Below the pieces are notes generated by a model. The model was not told the DNA's origin and made no database searches. It was given only the letters and a program-made list of their open reading frames with translations. Below, one piece after another: positions 37,430 through 48,212 of a stretch of 64,000 bases of DNA. Position numbers and translations under genes: made by a program. The number at the start of each line of letters is the position of its first letter. Within the stretch, counting starts at the first letter, position 1. This DNA comes from Rosellinia necatrix. Lineage: Eukaryota > Ascomycota > Sordariomycetes > Xylariales > Xylariaceae. Where the stretch lies: the NCBI GenBank assembly GCA_021209875.1, contig JAGYVD010000002.1:5518001-5582000 (forward strand). Direction: 5' to 3'.

Positions 37430-40400
37430 ATGGAGTCGTATCTTCCTCGGGGGATGAGCTTGGGCGTCCAGCGTCGACTGAGCAGGCTCTACAATGACAC
37501 CAAGAAGTCGTCCGACTTCGTTCAGGAGCCCGTGCAGGCTGCCGACGATCCCGAGATCAAAGCCTTGCATCGTAAACTGCGTATCCAGAAGGACAGGCTC
37601 GTCAGCTGGGGGTTGGAATGGTCCGACCCAAACCAGTCTGCCGAGATAGACGAGTCACTAAACGAAGCCGGTCTAAGCGACCTTGTCGGGAGCATTATGG
37701 CCACTATCAAGGACATCTTGGCCGAAGCTGAACCTCTTTGGCTCGCCTCAAAACGGCCGACGGGGAGTGAGAAATCGAGCGAGAAGGCGTCCGGGGACCG
37801 GAAAGCTCCGTTGATCATATGGGATAAGGGTCGATTTGAAGACCTCGTCAAGGACCTCACGGCTTCCATCGACACGCTCTGCGACTTGTCCCGCACTCGC
37901 TCATCCGCCGCCATGGCCGCTGGCACCGGGAAGCCAGCCATGTTGAAATCGTCCGTGGAAGATCTACGGCCGTACAGTTCTACGCGAATACAGACACCTC
38001 GGCAGATTGATCCTCAGACACTTTTAAGCATCACGTCGATGCGGGCCGGCATTGGTTTTGAGAGTGCACCCTCGGAACACCGCCCCCCAGGAAATATTCT
38101 TCATGAATAGACTCGACTACTCCGAGTTGATCCAGCAACCGGCTCGACGACTATGGTCACCACTTCTAGTTGAATATGCCGAATTCGATCCAATTTACTC
38201 GGCGACAGGAATCATGCCGGAAATGACCCGTTTCGAGAGACTGAGTGCAGGTCTTCAGACAGAATCATCTAGATCCCCCGGCGCATGGATTGGTTTACCT
38301 CTCCTGCTCGGCTACTACGAGGATATGGAACGTTCTAGGCTGGCCCTGGTTTACTCTTTCCCCCCCCTACCTTCAAGGCCGTCAACTTCGACGAGCTGAC
38401 ACAGCATCCGATCGACAACATGTGCACGCTAGCGAACTTGCTCAATCGACCAAACTTTGAACCTACCTTGGAGGCGAAATTTCGTCTGGCCTACAACCTG
38501 GCCAACACAATTTTTGATATGCACTCGCGGGGCATAACCCATGGCAACCTCCATGCCTCGACAATATCTTTCACTAACACTGCGGGCAGTGACACTGACA
38601 TATCGGGTGTCAACGAAGTAGACATCAGGCGCCCCCTTATTTCATCCTTCGATATCTTCCCCAACTCATCGACTAGCCGTTCGTCCTCTACTTTCCTCCT
38701 ACATCGCCACCCACTTGATCCCAGAACGACAAGTCAATCCCCGCTTGCCGTTAATCGTGACACTAAAACGCTAGACCTATACTCCCTTGCTATGATGCTT
38801 GTTTCAATCGGTCTTTGGACCACACTGGAAAACCTCATACCCAGCATGGACTCCCCAAGTGTTCCAGAGTCTGTTCTTGGCCAGTTGGCCATTCGGTGCG
38901 GCACACCATATATGAGGGCTGTTCAAGCATGCTGGAATGCAGTCGAACTTGAGCTTTCTCGGCCTGGCAATGACGATGAGATCATCAGACATATACAGAC
39001 AAGAGCAAGTGGCTATCTAGAAGCATGCTGTATCTTGGATGGTGTCAGCGGGCTTGATGATCGACTGGGCGATGACTTTATGCACGCTCCCGCACGGCCC
39101 GCACGGCCAAGCGTAAAACCAAAGGCCTCCGCCGCATCGCTCCCCGGATCCTCTCTGACATCCCCCAAAAGTCAAAATTACGACGCAAAGCGAGCGATCC
39201 CACAAGAACGGTCACAATCCTTCCCCGCCAATCATAAACCCCTTGCTGAGTGTAAACATGCCATCAAGATTATTATAATATCACCTTGCTGACTCCTATC
39301 TAGCGCAACCATCAGAAACTAAACCTGACAAACCAAAAGAGAAACAGCCCAAGCTTCGATTATATCCTCAGATTCCGCTGCCAGCTGAAATAGTCGAACA
39401 ATGGAATGAGGTATTAATGCCGCAGATCAACCTAGCGTTACGGCACTTCTACCGGAAGCATCCAGAGTCGGTTGAGATCTCACTCGAGTCTATTGGCGAG
39501 TCTCCTCAGAAGACTACCCCTACCGCGCTAGTTGTTTGCACCTCAGTGAACAAAGTGCGCGCCATCTTGAACAAAAAGTTGGGTATTCTTTTTGACGGAA
39601 CTACGACCAATATATCGCTCAAAGTTTGCCGGGGGTCAGTAGTACGGTCAAGAAAGGGCCCACCTACTCGGAGTATGGCAGGGGGTGGTGGTCCGGATAC
39701 TTCGAGTCAACGTAATGATGACAATAGGGATGAACCCGCAGAGTCACCTGCAGCTAATCCAGATTACCAAGAAAAGCCTCGAAACGGCGCGAGCATTGGG
39801 GCTTGGATTGGGGATAAACACCTCCCGCCAGTAAGCTTAGGGGGCGTTATCATTGTCGATGACAAACCATATGGCATGACTGTACACCATATGCTGGACG
39901 ATCCCGATCGACCATTCCAGGCATCGGATGGGTTTGAAGAGTGTATAGAAGCAGATGTTACGCGAGCAAGTGCGCCAATATTTCGTAGTAGCGCGGCAGC
40001 ACAAGACCTCTCATATCTCACCGAGGGAGAGACATCATCTGAAAGCAGCGACTTCGCTTGCGAATTTTCTGACACGGAATCCGAATACTCTGCTACAGAT
40101 ATAACTAGCGATGAAGAGGACGAGGATGAAGATGAAGATGAGGAGTTTAACGAGCCGGGTGATATACCTGGAATAGAGCCTGGATGCGGAGACGGTATGT
40201 AAGGCCTGGGACTAAGAAAGCCCTGAACCCGTCCCAACGTCGGTAGTGGTGCCCTTGAGTCAGAAGTAGCGGAGGGGACCCAAAGGCGTCGGTCTTCGCG
40301 CGAGATGTCGTCCCGCTGATCTAGGCCTTTCAGGATATATTGTGACACAACCTGCTCTCGACGACGTCCCTGTCGGATTCTACCCCTCGCCGGAAACGGA

Positions 40401-41422
40401 GGATGAGGTACGATATGAAAATTCACATCACATTTTCTCGTGCATTACGGTTTTCGACTGTCCCCACTAACCGTTTTGTAGGATCATCTTGATACTTATA
40501 GAGTCGGAGAGGTATACGCTTCTTCTGGAATTCGAAGAAGAACTGAGAACAATATTATACACGAGATCGATTGGGCTCTATTCGAGTTCCAAAATCACCG
40601 TCTGCCGGATAGAAACCTTTTCCCGTCAACCATGGGTGGCGATGACTGGGCCTCAACGCCGGGCGACTTCCAGCCAGTAGAGGTAGTCCCTGCAAGATCT
40701 TTGCCCGGGCTAGACGTCCAATGCATGGCTCGCACTAGTGGCTCGCAGGTCAGTTTCAACAATGATGCGTTAGCTCCCTTCTCCTGTCAACCATTACTGA
40801 TACGTACCAGGTCGGTCGGATTCTTCCTGCACTTACAACCGTTAAGATCTACGGACGAGCCTCCCCAAGCCATTCATATCAAGTTAGCGGAAGAATACCG
40901 GGCATATCAAAGCCTATTGCGCCTCCCAACCAGGCAGGGCGCGGTGTATCCCTTGGCATACCAGGCGACTCGGGCGCTTGGATCGTCGATAGATTTTACG
41001 GTCGTCTGTGCGGCCACATCTTGGCATGGAGCCAACGGAAGCAAGTGGCTTATGTATGCCCGATGGACGTCCTTCTTCTCGACATTGCGGAGACGTTACA
41101 AGCAAGGGACGTACGACTTCCTAATGGAGAAAGCATTGTCTCAATGACCGAACATAAGGGTGATAACGATGTCGTGGAAATCTCGGGCTCGGAAGCCTGG
41201 ACTGAAGATGATATTCCGGATACTGAGGATGTGTTTCAGTCATTGCAGGCTCACAGATCCGACTCCATAGAAGAAGAGTCAGCTAAAGAAAACTTGAATC
41301 CGGCGGAAACATTATCTTCGTCTCGGCATGGGGGACGATTCCGGTCTGATATGAGCATCCTGGCGAGAGATATGGATAAGATACATATACAGGAGACGGA
41401 ACTTCGATATGGAATGAAATGA
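37430..41422 (+). CDS. HeLo-like / pseudokinase / trypsin-like serine protease fusion, with two compensating frameshifts
   Basis: Exons: 37430-39251, 39304-40194, 40325-40407, 40482-40748 and 40811-41422 (introns 52, 130, 74, 62 nt; phases agree). The spliced length is about 1225 codons. Residues about 1-170 are helical and resemble the later helices of fungal HeLo domains ([28 protein letters not shown]). Residues about 215-520 resemble a kinase fold but carry HGNLH for HRDLK and no DFG, so it is probably inactive. The C-terminal part has a trypsin-like triad: His in TVHHM (about 802), Asp in EIDWAL (962) and Ser in GDSGAW (1075). An acidic Ser/Asp/Glu insert lies between His and Asp. Within exon 1 the coding frame shifts at a C6 run (38083-38088) and returns at a C8 run (38360-38367). 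The gene is either a broken allele or carries sequence errors. A role in regulated cell death or non-self response is inferred. Confidence 0.75.
38083..38367 (+). other. Segment read in a shifted frame between two C runs
   Basis: In the main frame a stop lies at 38108-38110. The frame one base over is open from about 38088 to 38399 and carries kinase-N-lobe-like sequence ([20 protein letters not shown]). After the C8 run the first frame resumes with FKAVNFDEL and continues to the splice donor at 39252. No intron of reasonable length explains either change. Confidence 0.8.
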
Positions 41423-41949
41423 CTCAACCGGCTTGATCACGAATTACGATTAATTATGAATATGATCATGGGGGCTGGATTTCGTTTGGGTTCACTCTTT
41501 ATATAGACCCCATCACCGTCTTGATCCACATGCGTATCTCGATGTATCACCGCTATCTTGAATCAATACCCCTACTACTGATCTGATCTGCATTAACGCA
41601 TTATACCAAACTATATTTACACGTAGCACAGGTAGAGTTATCTATACCCAACCAAGGCCAAGCGGGGAGGCAATAAAAAAAGCACTGACGAGCCTATGGT
41701 TTGATGTCGATTAGTAAAGTGACTCATGATGGAACGACGACTTTTGTCCAGTAGCCGCCCCCCCCCCCCTTCCCCCAACGGGCCGCATGAGGCGTGACTG
41801 GGGAATTGTAAACTCCCCCAAAGTTCCCTTTCGTCGTCGCCGGCGCTTGTCCGTTCGGGCGGAGAACGAAAGGGGTAGGTGGAGGGAAGGGATGGGAGAA
41901 GGGCAAGAGGCGCAACAGAAAGCGGGCGAAAAAACACAAAAACATAAAC
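41423..41949. other. Short convergent intergenic stretch
   Basis: It holds the 3' ends of two convergent genes. A C11 run lies at about 41760-41770. No gene is seen. Confidence 0.55.
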
Positions 41950-42534
41950 TCACCCATCCAACAACAACAACAACAACAAAAACAAGCCCGCCGCAGGCAA
42001 CAACGACGGCGGAGGCACCGGCCGCCCGCCGGCGCCCGAGGTCGTCGACCCGGGCGGCGGGGCCAGCGAGGTCACCGTCACCGTGGGCCGGATCGTCGTC
42101 GTCCGGTTGCGCGTGATGGTAATGGTCACCGTCGACGACGGCGACACTTCGCCCGCGCCGCCGCTTGTGGGGTCTAGCGCTGTCGGGGTCGGGAGTGTCG
42201 TTATCGCCGTCGTGACTTCGGGGGGCGATGACGACGATAACGACGACGACGATGACGACGGTGTCGTCGGCGTCTTTTCTGCTACCCCGTCCTGCCGCGC
42301 TCGGATCTGCTTCGCTGCCGCTGGGAGCCAGGGCGGCGATCCTGACGCCGTTAGGAGGAGCGTTGCGGCGGCGGCGGTGGTGGTGGTGAGTTCGGGGACT
42401 GCGTGCGGCGCCGTCGTCCGGGTCGCGCCGTCTTGCGCCGCGGGGGCCGCTGGTATCGCGTCCTCGCCGTGCGCGGGGGATGGGTGGGAGGTCAGGAGGG
42501 GGAGGAGGGTCAGGAGGAGTGATTTGGGTCTCAT
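41950..42534 (-). CDS. GPI-anchor-type Ser/Thr-rich secreted protein
   Basis: A 194-codon, single-exon frame. The N-terminus is a signal peptide (SLLLTLLPLLTSHPSPAHG). The middle is rich in Thr, Ser, Ala and Pro, with TVTITITRNRTTT-type stretches typical of O-glycosylated wall proteins. The C-terminus has small residues (TTSGAGG) as a possible omega site, a short Pro spacer and a hydrophobic tail with LFLLLLLLL, ending two residues before the stop. This is the usual layout for a GPI-anchored wall or membrane protein. GC content is very high. No catalytic domain; family not recognised. Confidence 0.65.
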   Translation of the reverse strand: MRPKSLLLTLLPLLTSHPSPAHGEDAIPAAPAAQDGATRTTAPHAVPELTTTTAAAATLLLTASGSPPWLPAAAKQIRARQDGVAEKTPTTPSSSSSSLSSSSPPEVTTAITTLPTPTALDPTSGGAGEVSPSSTVTITITRNRTTTIRPTVTVTSLAPPPGSTTSGAGGRPVPPPSLLPAAGLFLLLLLLLDG

Positions 42535-44968
42535 TTCGGCGCTGGCGCTTGTGGCGAGGAGCGATGGACCAGATCTGGTAGATGTGAGAGCTGGATACTA
42601 GGAAGGAAGGAAGGAAGGAAGGAAGGAAGGAAGGAAGGACGCGGCGGATAGATGGATGAGTAGATGAGTAGATGAGTTGGATGGATGCCTTTCCTCGAAA
42701 TATCGAGATATACACGTATCGATAATGGCGTCGCGAATCCCCCGTCGTGTGATGATGTCGTTGCGTTTTCAAAAGCGAAGGGTGTCCCCCCCCTCTTCAC
42801 TCCCCCCCCAAACCTCGGTAAGCTGGGGGATATTCTGTCTCATTTCCCCTGATGGGTTTGGCCACCCGGCTGCGCAATCTCTGCTATTGTAATCTGGCTC
42901 GGAAGAGGTAGGTTCCTGGAGGGAAAGGTAATCTTAGTTGGTTCATGCCGTGTCTGGCATAATGCTACCATAATAGCCGGCAGTTGGGGGCGTGGACGGG
43001 TAGGGCGGGCGAGAGCGTGGTTTGTGACAGGGGTTCTCTTGATAATCCGGCAGTCGTCCTATTCGGGTCTTCTGGCCAGGTCCAATGAAATATGAAATAG
43101 TATTGTAGCATTGTATTAAGACACTCGTGGGAATATCACTGAACAGGCTAACTAGTTAGCTATATGGCGATGAATCGGAACCCGTCAAGGCAAACTTGAC
43201 CTTTTTTTAGGGGATGGCGCCTCTGATCCAGCTGCCGTCCCCTACTTACTCTAATATACGATACATATTGCGTGAAAATACAGAGGACGGGAGTCACCGA
43301 TCGCTGGCTAATTCTTCAAACATTAAAAAACGCGCAGGGGGTGCTCCGAAGACGATCCAGCCGCCCCATGTGCTGCAAACGAGGAGGTGAATGAGATAGA
43401 CGTCTTGGTAGCCTCATACAGAAGGATGAATGATCTGTAATGCCCGACGGTGGGAAGAAATGTGCTTTGCGACCCCAGAATTCCGAGAATCGAACTTTTT
43501 GCATAATCATCAAACCCCCTCTCTCTATCGCCTGCGCTGTCATGAAATCGCGACCTGCCTACGTTAACCCTACGCGCCGCGCGGGCAGGCTCGATAAGTT
43601 TTAGCCGCCCGCCCGGCAATGATCTGGGTCTGCCTGCGAGAAAGTTGGCGAGTAAGCAGGCAACATGTAGACCCCCCCGTCACACGTCCACCGGATGGAT
43701 GGCTGAAAGCCCGTCATCCCATCCCGTCCCCAGCGAAACAGAGACATCTATGCTCCGCCGGACCGTGATGCCCAAGTCGGCGTTTTTGTGGGCGCGGTCC
43801 CCGCTGGCACGATGCAAAAGCTATCAGCGGGGGGGGGGGGCCGCGGAGCGTGCCGATCGCCTATCATCCGCAGACGGCGCGACGGGGCCGTCGGCCCTTT
43901 TATCTACTACGTGGATCCGGTGCCAGGCCGGGGAGAGGAAGGAGGGAGAGGGGAGGAGGTTTGTTTCGTGCGTCTGGGAGAAACAGGCGCCGGAGATGCG
44001 CCTCGAGAGGTTCCACGCCGATTTTTACTACGTATGGCGAGCACCAGGTTCGGACCTGGGCTCGAGTTTCGTCGAGGAACACCCCAGGGCCACATGGCCG
44101 GAGCGTAGAATCAGGTCAGGGGATCGGGACCCGGCAAGATAACCGGCTTGGGATATGGCGCCCAGTTCGGATATAGTGTATGATAGCTTACCATACAACC
44201 CCTGCCTAGCTACTACCGTTCTATCGCTGCTACACTACTAGAACCCGGCCAGTGCCCCACAGACCGGGTCCGAAGTCCCGGGACATAACCAACAATGCAG
44301 GCGATGCGCCGGGCGAAATACGCGTGTGTTTCGTAATCGAGATCGGCAGATCCTCTCAACTCTCGATATGTTGACTAACATTAAGCGTGGGACGAGGGCG
44401 AGCAAAGGGGGATGAGATGGGACGAGACGGGGCTTGTCAATGTCGGCCCTCGACTTGAGACAGTGTCGTGAAGATGGCTTATCTACAGGTTGTAGCTACA
44501 AACAACTAACGACGCATGCAGGGTTTCGTGCCTGCATATTTAATTAAACGATGACGGTTAAGATGGCGCTGGACCAGGAGACGTCCTATAATGTGGGGTA
44601 TTTGGAGGGATGCAGGTCGGTCGTCGTTTCGCGCCTCCGACTTCCGGCCGACCAGGGGTTATTAATAGAGGCCATGAACTGGAACGTTTTAAGTAGCACT
44701 GCATTTAAACCAAGCGTTCTCGCCTCTTTGACAACCTAGCTAGTTTAACACCGGCAATTCTAGAGAGTAAGGTCTTTAATTTCAAGGAGGGGTATCAATT
44801 TCGTGGTTCCTAGGAGTATAGCTGTTCTGAGTGGACACGCTCACTAACGGATACGCAACGTACGCGGGCATCGAAAAGAACAAATCTACAGCGGTCTAAG
44901 GCGCTGTATCCCCCTCCGATACGAACTGGAGCAATCCTAGGAACTTTTCATCGTAACTTTATTCCCTC
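42535..44968. other. Intergenic stretch with GGAA microsatellite
   Basis: Nine perfect GGAA copies at 42601-42636 lie just upstream of the preceding minus gene, in its likely promoter or leader. A G12 run is at 43829-43840. The GC-rich ORFs between 43645 and 44176 overlap in all frames and are not supported. The last part is presumably the 3' UTR of the BIM1-like gene. Confidence 0.5.
42601..42636. repeat. (GGAA)9 microsatellite
   Basis: Nine uninterrupted copies of GGAA begin 66 bases upstream of the start codon of the GPI-type gene, where the minus strand reads TTCC. Confidence 0.95.
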
Positions 44969-45802
44969 TCAAATCATAAACGCAAATCCGACGAGCATCA
45001 TGGCACCGGTGGTCATGAGAGCCCCGAATCCACCCGCCGCGAAGGCCTGAAGTGAGGGCGCGGCATTGGGAGTTGTGGTTGGCGATGGAGTGCTGCTGCT
45101 ACCGCTAGCGTCGCCGGTGCTATCACCAACTGTGCTGCTGCTGACTAGTCCGCTGAGCTGATCGTCGGTCGTGTACGACGCGGTAATGCTAGTACCGTTA
45201 ACGCACGCTGACGGAGTCTCGGCGGTACCATTGACGAAGAGAACGGCGGAGCACTAGAGATGAAAATAGGAGTGTGAGTAAGTCGGTCCCATAGTATGCA
45301 TTGGTTGTTGTCTTTGGCGCGCGACCGAAGGGGTATATGTATAGCTGTGGATGTGGATGTGGATGTGGATGCCTATGCCGATGCATGATTGCTAACTCAC
45401 CTGATACAATACGCCGTCGATGCCAGCGCCGACGATGCTGAGAATGGCCTTCTGTCCAACGTACTCCTCCGGGATAGTAACGGCATTGCTGCAGTAGTCT
45501 CCGGGGCCGCTCTGCTGGACGATGCCATAGACCTGGGTCCAATTGTTCTTGACGATGGCATCCGTGGTGATGCGGTATAACCAGTTGGTCTGGGGATGGG
45601 TGGACTTGGTGGCGATGGAGTCCCCGCCAACGTGGAAATCGACCGTGGTAACGTCACTGAGAGAAGGCGAGTAACCACCGCATGGCTCCTTGTCCTCGTC
45701 GTCGTCCTTGAAGGGGCCTACGGTGTCGGGATACTGGACCGTGAAGTGGGCATTGGCCGTGGCGGCGAGGAGGAGCGCCGCAGTGACGACGGAACGCAAC
45801 AT
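44969..45802 (-). CDS. BIM1-like (X325) copper-binding GPI-anchored protein
   Basis: Exon 1 is 45802-45401 and exon 2 is 45253-44969; the 147-nt intron has GTGAGT..TAG ends. The product is 228 residues. After the signal peptide (SVVTAALLLAATANA) the mature chain starts with His in HFTVQYP, the N-terminal His that forms the copper site in LPMO-like X325/BIM1 proteins. Family landmarks PCGGY, a QxNWLYRIT-like strand, GDYCSNAVTIP and a Cys pair in CSAV/SACV support this. A Ser/Thr-rich stalk and a C-terminal hydrophobic tail (MTTGAMMLVGFAFMI) indicate a GPI anchor. Members studied in Cryptococcus aid copper uptake and lack oxidative polysaccharide activity. The same role is inferred here. The reductase gene is divergent, 2.4 kb away. 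Confidence 0.9.
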
Positions 45803-48212
45803 GGTCTAGGTGTGAAGTGGATGGATGTATATGCGCGTAGGGTGTGTTGGTTGGTAGCTTACGGGATTCTACCGGGCGGGGTGGTATGGATGAGATTAAT
45901 TGGAGTGGTGTGTGATGGGTATATAAAGGTAGGTGAGAAGGAGGTGTTGTAATTTAAGGACCTGGACGGCTGGCTACCTTGGAAAGGCAATGAAATTACT
46001 GGGTAGCTACTTAGGTATGTTTGGTGGCATCATTGGGGGAAAGTGCAAGAGACAATCAGGTAGACCCGCAACGTTATTTTGTTTTGAGTAGGTACAGTAC
46101 CTACTATGTATGTAGGTCTAACTAGGTAGTACCTAGGTAAGTAGTAGTATTAACGTCTAATCTAGGTGTCTGACAGTGCTAGTTACATTTTAATGGTGCG
46201 ATTGTGTAGTACCTAGGTAAGTAGGTATGTAAGTTAATCTGCTCAGAATGTCAAGTATCCGGGTATCCCGGGTACATGGTAAACACCTCCACCTATTCGG
46301 GACCCTTTTGAGACCTTCACCCCATTCTGCTTCCTTCCCCGGCTGTAGTGAATGCCTTTATAAATAGGTGAGCACCTCTGATGCTCTGCTCTGAAATTCC
46401 CATAGATACCCGGCGTTGGTCCGATTTACACACGTATCTACGCTGTCACGGGACCAAAGATAGTGAGGTCGATATGAGCAAGATTATCTAACGCCAGCCG
46501 CGGGATCCAGTAAGGAACAACCCAACCTTGTATTGTGTATGCGGCAGAGACATGAAGGAGTTGAAATATTTGCTCATTAGGAGCAACGTTGACATGCTTG
46601 TACCAGGTATCTACCTACATCATGATACATAGCAATGCTCCCTTCCTCTATGCTGCTTCCTTGGGGCTAGCTACATAAGTCGCTTTGACCTGATAGTTAC
46701 AGGGGCATATCCTTACTATATATCTTCTTGCCGACCGCCACAAGTCCTTTTTGATATTGTTTACTGCAAATACGGCGTCTAAATGCTTTTATTGCCTCTC
46801 TACTACGCATCGAGAACACGGGGTCATGAAATCGGACGAGGTAGCAATGATATGATAAACAAGCTCCCTATGGTGGATCAGCTATATCGAATGAAGGCAT
46901 GGTGCCTTGGTCGTACAGGTATGGCAGGGTCCCAGTTTGCCGTCCACAGCTTCGGATAGGCGCGGGGGCTTCGATATCAATGGCTAGTGATCTCGTTCCA
47001 GTCCAAATCGGGGATGTCCTTGAGGTTATTTGAGCAAGTTGTAGAAGACGCTAGTTCGCTTAGCGCCCCGGCATTGGGCTAAACCCTGACTTTAGTACCC
47101 AGTGTAACTACGACTCCCTGCCCTTCCTTCTTACCCCTCAGCTCCCCACAGTCCCTCACCTGATGATGTATGTATTCTTGCTCACCAGCTAGTTACTGAC
47201 AGACTTCCAGATATCTCTCAGCACATATAATCACAATATCAGCAAATTTTGGTTGAAAAATAAGTATTAACCGAAAATCGTAGAATCTTCATCTAAATGC
47301 TATCTATCCCCTGTCGCCCCTGTACAAAGAGAGAGGGCAACAGCACCGCGCTAGTGTGACCAAACACATAGAACTAGTTCAACAGCTGGAAGCCAGAGAT
47401 GGTAGTATGGTGCACCCTATTCACTTTGTTTCACTCGCATACCTTTATTATGCTGAAGATCGTAGACAGTATAAGATGTGTCTTATTTCGCATGTTTTGT
47501 ACTAATATTAGTGCTCTTACTCTTTGACCAATTTCTATAATGATGACATTTGTGTGAATAAATACATCATTGTGTAATTATGTACAATGGGTAAGTTTGG
47601 TACGGCTCAGGCGGGCCCACTTTATTCGATTTACACAGTCAAGTGGTGAGCAAGTTTCCCCTGTGACAGTGAGGTAGGCATGTGTCTAGTTTGTAATCAT
47701 TGGGGGCAGCCACTATTGCAAGGGAATCGACCAACGTCAAAAATACGGTTATACTTGCTTATCGGCACTAAGTAGGCATACCTACCTACTCGCCCTTGAC
47801 CTGAGCATGTACTAAGTAGATACACGAGACACTCAGTTGACCCTACAAACCTCAACGTCGCGCCACACCCTATCTCATGCGGTCCTCGACACCACCTTTC
47901 ACTTCAAACCATCGTCGATCCTCTCCTGCCCGGTGGCAATCGCTGACACTTGCGCCCATCTCAACAACTACACCTAACACCCCGTACAAGAAGTTGTCGC
48001 ATTCCATGGTTCTACTACCACTGGTGATTTGTTTACGGCCCTAAATCTTTATTCTATGAAACTAGTATACAGACGGCGGCTACCTCGATCCCCAATGTTG
48101 TTGTACCGTTCCTAAGAATCTTCCGAGCTCTACTCTTGACACTCCTTCGAGACCCCGCCTATCGATCAACTTAGCTGAGCTAGAAGTCGCCCACAACGGG
48201 AAGTTGGGCAAA
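45803..48212. promoter_or_regulatory. Divergent intergenic region with four TTGCTCA-type motifs
   Basis: This is the only DNA between the BIM1-like and reductase start codons. TTGCTCA occurs on the plus strand at 46570-46576 (as TTTGCTCA) and 47178-47184, and on the minus strand at 47031-47037 and 47647-47653. Yeast Mac1 copper-response elements read TTTGC(T/G)C(A/G). The region also has AGGTA-rich repeats near its left end. No gene is supported inside it. Confidence 0.4.
46126..46224 (+). repeat. Dispersed 34-bp repeat, copy 2, flanked by 19-bp direct repeats
   Basis: The 34 bases at 46140-46173 match 17167-17200 exactly. Here they are bracketed by two identical 19-bp sequences, GTAGTACCTAGGTAAGTAG, at 46126-46144 and 46206-46224, which start 80 bases apart. 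The first direct repeat overlaps the 34-bp copy by a few bases. Confidence 0.85.

Noticed and set aside
41711..42772. 353-codon minus-strand frame across the GPI-type gene
   Set aside because: It is a shadow frame, rich in Arg, Asp and His from GC-rich repeats; the 194-codon frame has a signal peptide and GPI tail and is the better call.
43645..44176. Overlapping GC-rich plus and minus ORFs
   Set aside because: All frames are open because of base composition; no start context, domain or splice signal.
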